This document shows, one piece after another, positions 39,568 to 50,823 of a DNA stretch of 64,000 nucleotides; positions within the stretch are counted from its first letter, which is position 1, and every line of letters starts with the position of its first letter. The notes under the pieces were generated by a model. It was given only the letters and a program-made list of their open reading frames with translations. It did not search any database and was not told where the DNA came from. The translations under genes and the position numbers were made by a program. The DNA comes from Podospora bellae-mahoneyi (Eukaryota; Ascomycota; Sordariomycetes; Sordariales; Podosporaceae): NCBI RefSeq assembly GCF_035222275.1, contig NC_085886.1, positions 2,294,001 through 2,358,000 of the forward strand. The letters are read 5' to 3'.

Positions 39568-40546
39568 TCACTTACACCCTCCCGGAGTAGCATTACTACA
39601 CTTCGCCTTCCTCATCTCGGCCCTCAACCCAAAGATAATCTCTGGTGCCTGCGGGTTGATACACTTATCCCTCATCTCCTTGACACACTTCCCACCTGTG
39701 CAACAGCTTCCAATCACACACTTGTGCCCAGAGTCGCACTCACTGTTTTTAGTGCAGTCCTTTTCTGCGCTGCAGTAATCGTTCAGGAAACAAAACGACT
39801 TTCCATTGGAGTCGATTCCGCAGAGGCAGGAGCCTAGGGGACTTCCGCCACAGGAGAACGGAGTGTAGGCGCCACATATTTGGCCGGAGCAAGGGGTAGT
39901 GGAGTTATCAAAGGGGATTGTGCTGGTAATAGTGAATGTGGATGTAGAGGTGGTGGTTACGGGAGGGGCAGTGACGATGATCGTTGTCACGGGACAGGTT
40001 TTGGAGGTTGATGGAAGGGTGGTTAGCGTTCGGGAGATGGAGGAGAGAGTCGATAAGGTACTGGTTGTGGTGATGGATGAGGGTGGGCTGGCGGTCTTAG
40101 ATGACGGTGGGTTGGTTGTGGCAGAAGTGGTACTAGAGAGTATGGTAGCGGACTTTGTAGATGCGATCGACGTGGTGATGGAGGCGGAGGAGTTGATTAG
40201 GGCTCGAGGAAGAAGTGGGTGGTATGGTTGGAACGGGTAGCGGGCTCGGGGTTCAGGAGGCGATGGCTTCTCGGGCGTTGGGATCGAACTGATAATTGTC
40301 ACGGTGGCAGTCACCGTGACAATCTCACTATGGGTCTGTTAACTATTGAAGATATGAACCAGGTATTTGGGGAGGTGCTTACGTCTCTGCGGGTGTGACA
40401 GTCCTGCTCAAAGTATACAGGCATGCTGCTGTCGATGTATTGGTAGCAATAACAGCACGGGATTCAAGACGAGGTTGATTTTCACTTTCAAGGGCAGCTG
40501 TATGGCCAAAGGCAGTGAAGACAAAAATTAACGGGAGAATTTCCAT
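39568..40546 (-). CDS. secreted cysteine-rich protein with Ser/Thr-rich linker
   Basis: Two exons (40546-40383, 40327-39568) give 307 residues. The first exon was found by extending beyond the long open frame: it supplies a signal peptide (MEILPLIFVFTAFGHTAA). The donor is GTAAGC; the acceptor that keeps the frame is the TAG at 40328, 8 nt beyond a CAG that would cause a stop. Residues about 50-180 are Ser/Thr/Pro-rich and probably O-glycosylated. The last 105 residues carry 16 cysteines, in a pattern of FSC-GG, C-x-C-G, SFCF, C-x5-C-x5-C and a CC pair, as seen in uncharacterised fungal cell-wall or secreted proteins. No catalytic residues are evident. A 12-bp inverted repeat lies just inside exon 2. 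Confidence 0.78.
40295..40323. repeat. perfect 12-bp inverted repeat (hairpin)
   Basis: The arms at 40295-40306 and 40312-40323 are exact reverse complements, separated by 5 nt (GCAGT). The repeat lies in the coding sequence for an I-V-T-V-T segment, four bases into exon 2 of the secreted Cys-rich gene, next to its two competing acceptor sites. Confidence 0.85.
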
Positions 40547-43500
40547 GGCTGTGGGTATATAACGAGTGAACCGGTGATATCTCCTATGACGGCCATGTCA
40601 CGGTATGGGGCTCGAGGCAGAGTATTTAAACAGTTTCGACGTGTGTGGTTACTTTGTCTTGCTGACGGTATGCTCCACGATGTCTCTGTGTAGCCGCGGT
40701 GTATAAGAACTTTAGAGCCTCGGTCACAGACTATTGTATCACAACAAATAGGATATAGGTTGAACATGGAAGTGGTAGTATGCAGGAACATCTTCGAAGA
40801 AAAAAAGGTCTCGGCCGCAATAAGTCTGGGACAAGTTAGCAGACGCGAAGACCTCCAAAGACACAACTTCAAGACAGTTTTGATCGAGCGAACGCCTGGT
40901 TCTAGGTCCTGGTATCATTTCTACTGGTACCACTACAAGTGAACACAGTTCCTTTCTTGTGTCTTCAGTTGGCCTCTGGAACACAAAACACAAAGCTCTG
41001 GTTCCCTTCATGTTTCGGTCGAGTGGCTATGTTCTTCGGCGATCCCTTGGACACACAAGGCATATGAGATATCAACAAGATAACGATACTGAAGACATAT
41101 GCAAGGGGGTACACGCGTGGGCAACGTGACGGACACGAAGAACGGATGGTCGGTCATGATCCCCTAAAGGGTTCTCGTTCGAGTGGAACCAGCGGGGTCG
41201 ATGGGTGGTCGGTTGTCGGGAATATGGAATGTCGAGAGCGGCGGTCGGTGTTCGTGAGGGAGCTATAAACAAATCCGGTCGGGGGTAATCGAGATCTGGT
41301 CGGTCGTCCTCTGAAAGGGATATCTGGCGAAGGAAGATGGCCTTCTCGAATCGATTTAGCTGGCACAGGAATGCCTCCATGACCAAAATATGTTGCTCAA
41401 GGCGAAGATGCTTTGGCTCGGTTCAAGGGTTCAAGGGTTCAGGGGTTGTATCACTCGAACTGTCTGTTCGCCGTCGGCTGAGCCCGCCCGTGATCCGTAG
41501 CGGTTCGCCCCTTGACTGGTCTGCTTGCCCCAACCTAGAAGGCTAACTGGCAGGAGGCAGACACGACTGGAGATGGCTGGAAGGAGCTTCACCGTGTCTT
41601 TCCCATCTTTGGCTCAAACGGAGAACCGGAATGTTCTCCTTCTTAGTCAAACAACACATCGAAAGTCACGGAATCATTCGACACCAGCAATCATCTAATT
41701 GTCATTCATCATCATCTGCCCTTTGACCGAGGGCTCTAAGCCGCTTCTTTCCATCTTGATTAACTATCGGCTACCTGCTCCGTATTCAGATGTATTTTGC
41801 ATTTTGTGGCCTCCAATCCCAGTGTGAGCTGGTGGTGACAGCCGAGCCGCCTGGCCGAGGTAGACGTCAGCCAGTCTCCTGACACTCACCCTTTTACCTT
41901 TCAGGGGTCCTCAGTTGACCACCATCACCGGTTTTTTATTCAATTGTGACAATATCCATAACATTGAACCCTCTAGACCCTTCTTTTTGATGATTCACCT
42001 CAAAATTGGACCCCCCCATACATTGAGCCTCTATTCGCCAAGTCTTTGATCCGGTTGTGGCAAGACTGATACGGTCTATGCAGTTCTGGAATTTCGCTCT
42101 TTGGCAATCGCAACAGCATGTTCGCAGCTGTCAATCTCATGATGTCTCAAGTCAATGCACCTGCACCTTATCCTCGATGATGTCGAGATCAACAATGGCA
42201 TCAATTAGTACCGCAGCGCAACCCGTGTGCTTGCCCACTCCACAAACGTGAAATCTCCACTCCTGTTTGAAGGATCGGTCTACTGCGTCTTATCCAGAGT
42301 GGATTTGTGCAGGGGTCGTTTCCCGTATTCGCGCACCGGATGTGGGATGTGGGCAGCACTAAACCGACAGTTGAGAGATGGTGTTCACAAAATCCCCGAG
42401 AGATCCATCCTCGTTCGAGAATGACGAACAGAGCTTTCCCACTCCCAACCAGCTTCATCGGCCGGGAGATCGCCATAGTCCTACACGATCGGCTCCTCCA
42501 AGTTTCCCACCACCAAGGAACGAGCATATCAGCGTTGCACAGGACGCTTGGCTATGCTGTGAGTCCACGTTTATCAAGGTCCGGCAGCCATTATGGTCGT
42601 CCCGACTGGTTCTATGCCATGCAAAAGCAACGAAAATTGCAGCCTTCCCAGGCAGGGAGCTCATAAACTTCCCCAGGAGCGGCTTAGGCCAATGGTGATG
42701 TAGGATCCAAGACTACATTGCAGTCTGTCATACTCGAACTAAGGCCAGTCTGGCTAGCCATTGTCACCTCCCGTCTGCGGGCTCTGCCGCCGAAACCGCC
42801 GCCGAGTAGGCGGCCACTGCCGTTCCGGCTCGAGGGTTGGGTATGGGGGACAAAAAGAGAAACACCGCCCCGAGAACATATCGAAAGGGACTAGCGAGCT
42901 TGACCGTCATTCAGCACATGCAAAGATCGACATGCTGAATGGGGCGGCTACTCAGCAGGAGCGGCACAGCAGGTGACAGGTATGCCAGATGTGATTTGCC
43001 TCGAGATGTGCCAAGGGCTCAGGGACATCTCTGGGATTTCGCTACCTCATCTTGCAGATGTCGCCGACCAGTTGCAGCCTTGGATCACAGAGCCAGGGAG
43101 GTACGGAATGCCCTGCAAGTCGACGGCTCTGCTCACAACCTATTCCAGCTGTGCTCGCCTATGGGTGTGGCCCCCTCAAGCGGAATCTAAGCATCTTGGT
43201 GCAGTAGCTCATGCTGACACCCCCTGTCAAGGACGAGGAAGCAATGTCCATGTACCAGGAACACAATAGGAAAGAGGCGCTGTGCCTGGGGCTGGCTGTG
43301 CGGAACCATCTCGGTCGCTGGACTGCGCGGTATATAATACTACCGCTGGACCCAACAGCATCAAAAGAAGACACCCGATCAGCCCTCCCATGCATCGGCT
43401 TTCTGTTGATGAGCACCACCTCTCGATCAAGCACCCCGGCCATTCCACACGGGCAGGCAGCACACTCTCTGTGCCATCCAAAGACCTAGCGGCTTGGTGC

Positions 43501-43946
43501 GGGATTCATCGAAGCCTCCCTTGTCCTGAACTTTGGGCGACAGCGCGGGACACCCACAGCGCCTGGTCAGCCGCTGATTTCCTCCATACGATAGCGGGAT
43601 CCAATACTCGGTCCCTCGGCCGCTTCCCGCATGATACCACCCGGAGTGGCGGAAGCTGTTCACCACTTGGCTCTTGGGAGACCTTGTTTCCCAAGCTACT
43701 GGTCTCAGTAGCATCGGAACCTGCAGCATTCATGCCACAAGTCTGAAAGCAGTTGACACTCTCGCCTACTAGGGCAGGAATAGGAGAATTGCCCGGCACA
43801 CGGGACAAAGCCTGCGAAAGACAGCTACTCGGTGCATCCGATACTTCGGCGACAGCTTTGTAGACGGCTCTGGGGAGCAATCCAGCTTGAGACGTGGCCA
43901 AAGAAACATATATACCACGGCAGGCACTGGACTGGGGTTTGCTGAA
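40547..43946. promoter_or_regulatory. 3.4-kb divergent region, secreted protein / bHLH factor
   Basis: Open frames of 100-160 codons occur on both strands (for example 43282-43746 plus and 43506-43991 minus). They overlap in conflicting frames and show no domain or exon chain. The stretch probably holds the long promoter and leader of the bHLH gene and the short promoter of the secreted-protein gene. Confidence 0.5.
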
Positions 43947-45806
43947 ATGAGTTCCCATCGAGATCCCAGATTCACTCAAAACAAGCCCCAACGGAATCAG
44001 CTACATGCACCGACAAACCAGGGCATGATACAACATAATAGCGAAGCCTTCTTCATCGATTACACCCCTGGTAACCCCGAGGTACGACTGAAATTTCCTT
44101 GCCCGTTCAGTGGAGTTGGCCGTCCCTGGCAGGAGCCAGATGCCATTGCTCCGCCCATTCTTAGTGTGCAGACAAGGGGTGGTGGGTCGACGAAATGGGA
44201 GCATGAGGATATATGGTGATGGGGTGGTCGCCAGGAACTGAAAACCCGTCTTTGGAGAACAAAAGGGGGACATGGAGAAGATGACAAGTCAGAAAAATGC
44301 CCCCAAGAAAGACAGACAGCTTTGATTGACGATACTTGGCACAAGCATGTGCGTGATCAACAGCGAACCGGTTGGAAGGGTTCAGAGAAAAAGGGGGCGA
44401 AGGGAGGACAATGCACCATCAGGAGCTTCTTATGCCACTGGGGTCTAGACCCTCCTGAGGTAGGGGCGGGGCGGGAAATGATAGCATGCGGCGTGGCGTG
44501 CTGAATGTGCCTGACGATGGCCACATTTTTTTGGATCCGAATGCAAGAATGCGCTGACTTTTTGTAGCACCTAGTTGCCGGCGGCTATCACTCAACATTC
44601 GGAGCCGGGGGCGTAACCCGGCTTGGCCCGGAGTATCACCCCACAAACACGCCATCGGCCACTAGCTCCTCAGCGTTTGGCCAACCGGACTATTCCTTCG
44701 CAACGGCCGGTAGCACCACCCTTTCTACGGCACGTGTCCGGTCACGAGAGCACCCCAACGTCTACCCCCTGAATACCAGCCAGCCGGCTTTTCCACCTGC
44801 TGCGACTCTGGTTGACTGGCGAATATCACCTTATACGACTGATGCCGTCTCTCCTAATGTTCCGGTCTCGATTGCGGCACACTCGCTTTCCACCACCGCT
44901 GGGGTGATTGGGTATGCCTCACAGCCGAATGTGACCGATCCGTACATGGGCGATTATGTATCGCCCACCGCTCCTCTTCCTCCTCTGCAACAGCCAGGCT
45001 TTGACTTTCAGCCGTGGCCAGCCGCTGTTGACGATGGCACCATGAGCCTCGGTACAGCATCGCCGAGCTCGCTCATGTCACCTGTGATGCAGAGCTACGA
45101 GATGGTTGCCAGCCCAACGGGATCTGGAATTGATGAGTCGAGCATGGGGATGTATGGAGGTGCGTCGGTGGAAAACTGGCAGTTGCCACCGCAACCGCCG
45201 TCTAGAACCGACAGCATGGAGATGGGAACCAGCAGCCCAGGCGGTGGTGGAAAGCGGGCGAAACAGTACGCCGAGCAGAGCGGCGCATCACCGGTTACTG
45301 CAGCACCTAAGTCTGGTACCGGTAACAGCACCACCACCGCTGCAAAGACGAAGTTACGCAGCGCCTCGAGAACGTCGAAGAATATGCAAACTCGTACCGA
45401 GGAAACCCCTCAGGAGCGCAAGTCTAGGAACTCGCACAATCTGGTTGAGAAGCAGTATCGGAACAGGCTGAACATGCAATTTGAGATATTGATGAACACG
45501 CTCCCTGAATCGATGCGCTCGCCGACCACGACTGCTTCGGGGGCGGATTCGGATGTCGGACAGGCTGGTGGTGGTCAAGGCGGGACCGGGTTGGACTTGG
45601 GGGAGAGGAGGTTGAGTAAAGCGCAGGTGTTGGACATGTCGACGAGGTATATACGGTCGTTGGAGAAGGAGAGGGAGAAGCTGGAGAGGGAGAGGGAGGA
45701 GTTGCTGTTGGGGATGGCCAAGATGAGGGAGGCGTATGAGAAGGGCGGGACGTCCGGGCCCGGTTCGGGGACGGGAGGTGGGAAGGGGAAGGGCGCTGCT
45801 GGTTGA
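43947..45806 (+). CDS. SREBP-type bHLH transcription factor
   Basis: The main exon (44568-45806) is certain: it is open from a TAG acceptor with a GCTGAC branch. The proposed first exon is 43947-44081 (MSSHRDPRF to PGNPE), joined through a GTACGA donor by a 486-nt intron; that intron is long for this genome, so the true start may differ. An alternative join is 44070/44575. With this model the protein has 457 residues. The basic region and helix 1 (about 328-360) contain SHNLVEKQYRNRLN, with the tyrosine typical of SREBP-type bHLH proteins where other E-box binders have arginine. The loop is long and Gly-rich. Helix 2 (RRLSKAQVLDMSTRYIRSL) runs into a Lys/Glu leucine-zipper-like helix. There are no transmembrane segments, so it is not a membrane-bound sterol sensor. 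The N-terminal 300 residues are disordered. Confidence 0.82.
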
Positions 45807-46914
45807 TGATGGTCTGGGGCAGATGTGGTGGTACATGAGAGAAAAAAAGTAATGATTTACGATATACACGACAAGTTTTAAAAGTTAGAAGAGGAAGAAG
45901 GGCGGGGGGTGACATTCTACTTGCCTACCTGCCGTCTTTTGTGCACCCGTCGTGGTGTGGTGGTGGTGGACGGAGTAGGAAGGTCGCACATAAATGTGAT
46001 GCGTATACATTTGGAGGGATGGGCCTCCCTCCTTATTTGCATAATATATCTAGACGATTTGACGACCAACTTTGAGACTGGGTAGTTTTTTTGGTTGAAT
46101 TTGTGCGTGACTGATATTATACCCCTCTCTTTCTCTTACAAAGACAACAAAACAGAAGAGGCCGTAACCTGTCTTCTTGCTAATTCTACCCGACAACCAG
46201 CCAGCCAGCCAGCCAGCCCAACCGACCAGAGACCAGGTCCCAAGACGCCGCCACATGATAGAATACACCTAGTGATATCGCACACGCTTTCTCTTCTCTC
46301 TCTCGCTGGTATCCCTATATAGTCGTGGGAAAAATATGATGAAAAATGCAACTCTGACAAGCAAACCAAAAACTCCAAAGAACGCCGTTAAACCCTTGGC
46401 TCGGGTGTTTTGTTGCAAGCAGCATATCCGTCTCCAGATATACTAACTCCCTAATTCCACCTTCCTTCTTGTACAGCTCTTCCCCCCCGAGACACGAAAA
46501 CAGTTTCCGTGAACAAGATGTGACCATAATTTTGCTCTTTCGTCCAGCTGCAAACCCTTATGCTCATGATCCTTTCTCCCTGTGTGCTGCTAAAGGGTTA
46601 CCTACCCGAAAACTGGGTGGCTTCGAGTTGACGGGAGATGCTCAAAATATGACAGAGCAAGTAAGTATCGGGTATGCGGTCGTATAAAGAAAAAAAAGCG
46701 ATGGTATGCAGCCCAAAAAAGAACCGCAAAGTCGTCCGGGAGCTTGGGTGAAATCCGCAATCCGGGATAGTCTGAGAGAAGTCTGGGTTCCCCAAAGGAT
46801 GGTGGTGGGCTAACTCCCCCTTTTCTCAAACTCAACCCAGCTCACTCCAGCATCGGCCGATAATCGAAAGTTTGAAATCGCCAAAATAGAATATCGTAAC
46901 AGAAGACTGATGAT
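45807..46914. other. convergent 3' region, bHLH gene / CENP-A gene
   Basis: About 1.1 kb with short open frames only. It contains a CCAG repeat near 46197-46220 (five tandem units). No gene is supported. Confidence 0.55.
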
Positions 46915-47469
46915 TTACACCCACCCCGCCCCGCCCCAAACACCTCTTATCCTCCTCGCAAGCTGCAGGTCCTTTTGCATAATGGTTACCCGCTTGGCGT
47001 GGATGGCGAGGAGGTTGGTGTCTTCAAAGAGGTGGACAAGGAAAGCCTCGGAGGCTTCTTGGAGGGCTTGGATGGCTTGGGATTGCCAGCGGAGTTCGTC
47101 GTTCATGGGGCGGCAGGTGATGGCTATTTCGCGGACCTTTTTTTTTGTGTCAAAAACAATACTCTTTTTCTTCTTTTCCCTTGATTGTTCCTCGGATATA
47201 TATATATATATATATACGTACCAATCGCGCAAATGGAAGCTTGAGCAGGAGGAGATCGGTGTTTGATTGATATCTGCGAATTTCCTTCAGGGCGAGGGTG
47301 CCTGGGCGGTAGCGGCGCTTGCGGCCTTGGGGGACTGGATCACCTGCTTTAGGGGGGTTAGTATAGGGCAATGGGGGAGGAGGAAGGAGGAAAACATACG
47401 CTGAACATTGGATTGTCTTCCTGCTCCTGAAGCGCGACCGGGGCGACGGCCAGCTTGTTTAGGTGGCAT
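46915..47469 (-). CDS. cenH3: centromeric histone H3 variant (CENP-A / CenH3)
   Basis: Three exons (47469-47400, 47343-47222, 47136-46915) give 137 residues. The start [12 protein letters not shown] gives a short basic tail; an upstream in-frame ATG at 47544 is unlikely. The tail leads into [19 protein letters not shown] (the alpha-N entry conserved in all H3 proteins). Features marking CENP-A rather than H3 are the tail unlike canonical H3, the expanded loop 1 ([16 protein letters not shown], with Trp where H3 has Phe), and the divergent ends. The end [13 protein letters not shown] is followed by a short WGGAGWV extension. It replaces H3 in centromeric nucleosomes and recruits the kinetochore. 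Intron 1 has a GTATGT donor and ACTAAC branch; intron 2 starts GTACGT and runs straight into a TA repeat. Confidence 0.93.
47196..47216. repeat. TA dinucleotide microsatellite in CENP-A intron 2
   Basis: A 21-nt alternating AT tract, beginning within five bases of the 5' splice site on the gene strand. Confidence 0.85.
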
Positions 47470-48013
47470 TTTTTTCTTTTTCGGCGGGAGGGTATTAACG
47501 ATTAAACCCGACGGGAAGGCCGCGAGTCGGTTGGTTTTGCGCAAAAGCTAGCGAATGGCTCTTTGCGATTCAAGCTGGAGATGGTTTTGCGCGACGAGGG
47601 AATTGGCTCCAAGAATTGAGTTTGCGCGATGCAAAAAAAGGGCGGAGGAAGGAAGCGGCGATTGGGTGTTGTAGATGTATTATGCGTAACCTGCAAGAAG
47701 GGGGTGGGTGGGCAATGGTGGTTGTTGACGGATAGAGCAGAAAGGAGGGTGTCACACGAATGCAAAAGGAGAGAGTATGTACAAATCCGGGAGGTTGGCT
47801 GGGTGTTTAATGGGGGAAAAGAAGAAAGATTGCCCTCCCCTCGACGCGAGCAGAAAATGGAGCTGTCGCGACGGAACGCGCTACGGTTGACAGGGGGTTA
47901 AATGGGGTGGCTGGGGACATGTGGGGAGCTCTGTTTCTCTCTCGAAGAAGGGGAGAACAATGTGTGGCTTGTGCGTTGCTGTCAAACCAGCCACAAGGGC
48001 ATTTGACAGCTGC

Positions 48014-48024
48014 GGGTTAGGGTT
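48014..48024 (+). promoter_or_regulatory. telomere-repeat-like motif (telobox)
   Basis: GGGTTAGGGTT, nearly two units of the TTAGGG repeat. In fungi such sequences can be bound by Tbf1/Teb1-type Myb proteins at promoters as well as telomeres; binding here is inferred. Confidence 0.45.
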
Positions 48025-48122
48025 GAGCTCGATACGAAGGCTGGGGCCATTAGCCTTTGGACTCCCACGTTAGCAGTTGTTTAAACATCACAGTGCCCAT
48101 CTTCCACACTTACGGCTTACAG

Positions 48123-48131
48123 CCCTAACCC
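48123..48131 (-). promoter_or_regulatory. telomere-repeat-like motif (telobox), inverted
   Basis: CCCTAACCC on plus, the reverse orientation of the motif about 100 bases upstream, giving an inverted pair. Confidence 0.45.
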
Positions 48132-48875
48132 TCGTATTTTCCTAATTCTCGCATCTCCTTAACCACCTGAAAAGACATTATAAAAAATAGATGTAATGTG
48201 TTAAAAAATACCTTTTGTATATATTAGGACTTGAGATTGTTATAGGGTGACTCTCTGTGCATTTATACTTAGGTGTAATTGATGCTTTTGAAGTGTGAAC
48301 TTTTTATCGCACTGTCTTGGCCCTTCTTAGCAAAACTGCTGCTAACGCCGGGGTCCAAAGACTTGTGGCCCAAGCCTTCGTAGACAATAGAAATATGCAG
48401 ATAGTGAAACGGCAAGCTGGCAGCAGCGTCATTGTGGACCCCGCCGCAGCAGCGGCTCAGCTTCCCGACAAGGGTCCGATTGTCCCGCGGTCTTGTGTCC
48501 TGATGCTTGATGAGCAACCAAGAAGCTTCGTTTCCTAAAAGGCCACCTCAACATCTTGAGAATTAATCAATCCTTTTCGCTCACCTGCCAACACACATTT
48601 ACTGCGACAGATTGCGCCATCTTCCTCAGAGGCACAAATTATTCTACAGCAATGGCTTTTTGAATGCAATCCCATTTACGCTTGATTTCAAAGCTAACAA
48701 GATACCCTTTGAAGACTTACCCTGAACGAGACCAAATCATAAATCCGCCGAGCTATATCCACCAGCTAGAAGCACGGGAACTCCCACTACAAAAGTGGCA
48801 ATTACATCAACCCCTACGAGCGAGCGCCCGCCCCACTTTCCCCGGATTCTGGACTTGCGCATCACTGGCGTCGTC

Positions 48876-48885
48876 AACCCTAACC
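48876..48885 (-). promoter_or_regulatory. telomere-repeat-like motif (telobox) near Derlin start
   Basis: AACCCTAACC, about 50 bases before the Derlin start codon, in the position expected of a core-promoter or leader element. Confidence 0.45.
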
Positions 48886-48932
48886 GCACCTATTTTCCAT
48901 TTCGATCGCAGTAGGCATACAGGCTGCGCACA

Positions 48933-49809
48933 ATGGACGGACTCATGGACAACAACGGGCGCTTCCCACTCGAGACGTGGTTCTGGGAAATGCCTGTATG
49001 CACAAGATGGTGGACAACAGCAACAGTGTTATGCGCCGGCCTGGTGCAATGTCACCTCTTAACACCCTTCCAGCTCTTCTACAGCTACAGAGCGGTATTC
49101 GTAAAAGCTCAAGTCAGTACTCTCTCCCTCCCCTTCCCCACTTGATGTATCGCTAACCTTTTTACCCCTCAAAAGTACTGGCGCCTCCTCACAACCTTCC
49201 TCTACTTTGGCCCCTTCTCCATGGACCTCCTCTTCCACGTCTATTTCCAACAGCGCTACTCCCGCCTCCTCGAAGAGTCCTCCGGCCGATCACCGGCGCA
49301 CTTTAGCTGGCTGCTGTTTTACGCGATGAGCAGTTTGCTGTTACTATCACCCTTTATAGGGATGCCCTTTCTCGGACACCCGCTCTCGTCGACGCTGGTG
49401 TACATCTGGTCGAGAAGGAACCCGGACACGCTGATGAGCTTCCTGGGGGTGCTGGTGTTTAGGGCGCCATATCTGCCTTGGGTGTTGATTGCCGTGAGCT
49501 ATGTGTTGCACGGCTTGATCCCGAAGGATGAGATTTTGGGGGTGGTGATTGGGCATATTTGGTACTTTTTTAATGACGTGTACCCACCGCTGCATAATGG
49601 GAGCAAGCCGTTGGATCCGCCGATGTGGTGGAGGAGGTTGATTGGTAGGTTTTCTTGATTTGGGGGCTGAGAGATGAGCAGTGCTGACATTGGCCACAGA
49701 GGGCCGCCCAAGAGAAGAAGAGACCAACGACGAGACTGCTAATGGCGTGGATAACGAGTTTGCTGTTGCTGGGGCTGGTCCGGAGGTGCCGGCGCCAGAT
49801 ATGCGATGA
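48933..49809 (+). CDS. Derlin (Der1-like) ER-associated degradation protein
   Basis: Three exons (48933-49112, 49176-49644, 49700-49809) give 252 residues. The protein is a Derlin, a rhomboid pseudoprotease of the ER membrane that helps move misfolded proteins to the cytosol. The order is a short cytosolic N-terminus, a first hydrophobic segment (TTATVLCAGLV), LTPFQLFYSY, the conserved YWRLLTTFLYFG block with the Trp-Arg motif at the first splice, then further hydrophobic segments through HIWYFFNDVYP. The tail after WWRRLIG is acidic and Pro-rich and lacks an obvious SHP (p97-binding) box. No rhomboid Ser-His catalytic pair is present, as expected. It ends towards the acireductone dioxygenase gene, about 420 bases away. 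Confidence 0.92.
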
Positions 49810-50228
49810 GATTGACAAGAAGGATTTGGGGGAAGGGTTGTATTTGCATGACAGTACATAGCGGTGGTCGGTTTCTCTGCGTCTAGTTCTTTACCAGCAT
49901 ATTTGAAACTGGCCACAGATGCTTAGCATGGGACATTTTATGGCGTTGGAGGTTACGGCATCGGGACAACAGGTTGGAACCTGACGAATCAACAGTCTGG
50001 ACGCAAGTAGCGCTGATATAATGAAATATTACTCGAGCGTTGCTATCAAATGCGTCTTTCACCAGTTCTACCAATCTGATCCGTATGGATCGGGTACGAA
50101 ACCCGAGCGACGGGCATTTTGTGAGGAGCACCGAAAGTGTATAGACCAGGCCAAGAATGATCAGTTCTCACTAGCTTGCTAACTTGCTTGCTTGCTTTGC
50201 TTCCACCAGTCCCATAACATCATCATGC
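49810..50228. other. convergent 3' region, Derlin / acireductone dioxygenase
   Basis: About 420 bases between two stop codons; no coding signal. Confidence 0.6.
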
Positions 50229-50823
50229 TCAAGCAGCCAAGAACTGCTGAACATACTCCTTGCGATAAGCGTTCTCATCCAACCCCTCAGTCCTGTTCAG
50301 AGGCGTCCACTTGGGTTCGTCCTTGAACAACCTCAAAGCCTTGATGTACTATTATTTTCCCCGTTAGCCATCACTCCCTCACCACCACTAACAGCTATTT
50401 CCAGTAGTCAGTGAAACTTACATTATCATCATCAGTAGTAAACCTGTGGTAAATCCCCGCCGGCAGGATGATCAGATCGTTCTTCTCGAGGAAGATCCTC
50501 ACCCACCTCTCGTCCTTGTCCCTGACGTCAAAGTACCCCTTGCCGTCCTTGACGTACCGGATCTCTTCGTCTTCGTGGAGGTGCTCGTCGAAGAAGGACC
50601 TGACTTTGGTCTCGTAGATGTCGCCCATGGCCTCGGGGGAGACGGTGATCTCGTCGCGGTTCTTGTACCCGCGCTCGGCGGCGAGGGCGTCGACGTCGGG
50701 AAGGGAGGGGATGTGGTGGTAGAGGACGCCGAGTGAGAGGAGCTCCGAGGGGGAGATGGGGGTGCCTGAGTTGTGGGGGAGGCGTTGGTCGCCGGGGAGG
50801 TCGTCGTAGATGTAGGCTTTCAT
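50229..50823 (-). CDS. adi1: acireductone dioxygenase (methionine salvage)
   Basis: Two exons (50823-50422, 50348-50229) give 173 residues, the usual length for this cupin enzyme (yeast Adi1 is 179). It oxidises the acireductone intermediate of the methionine salvage pathway, with Fe2+ giving the keto-acid precursor of methionine. Metal ligands are visible: H81-x-H83-x3-E87 in [13 protein letters not shown] and H126 in PAGIYHRF. The second exon supplies the C-terminal [19 protein letters not shown] and ends in QQFLAA. The intron has a GTAAGT donor, GCTAAC branch and TAG acceptor. It acts in the cytosol and probably the nucleus. Confidence 0.95.

Larger units (their letters stand above)
47470..48932. 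promoter_or_regulatory. divergent intergenic region, CENP-A / Derlin
   Basis: A 1.46-kb stretch between divergent starts with no supported coding sequence. It contains three telomere-repeat-like motifs, listed separately, and an AT-rich core around 48.18-48.26 kb. Confidence 0.6.

Noticed and set aside
39899-40240. 113-codon plus frame (Val-rich)
   Set aside because: Antisense of the Ser/Thr-rich linker of the secreted protein.
42201-43991. Several 100-160 codon frames on both strands upstream of the bHLH gene
   Set aside because: Mutually overlapping, no domains and no exon continuity; read as promoter or leader DNA.
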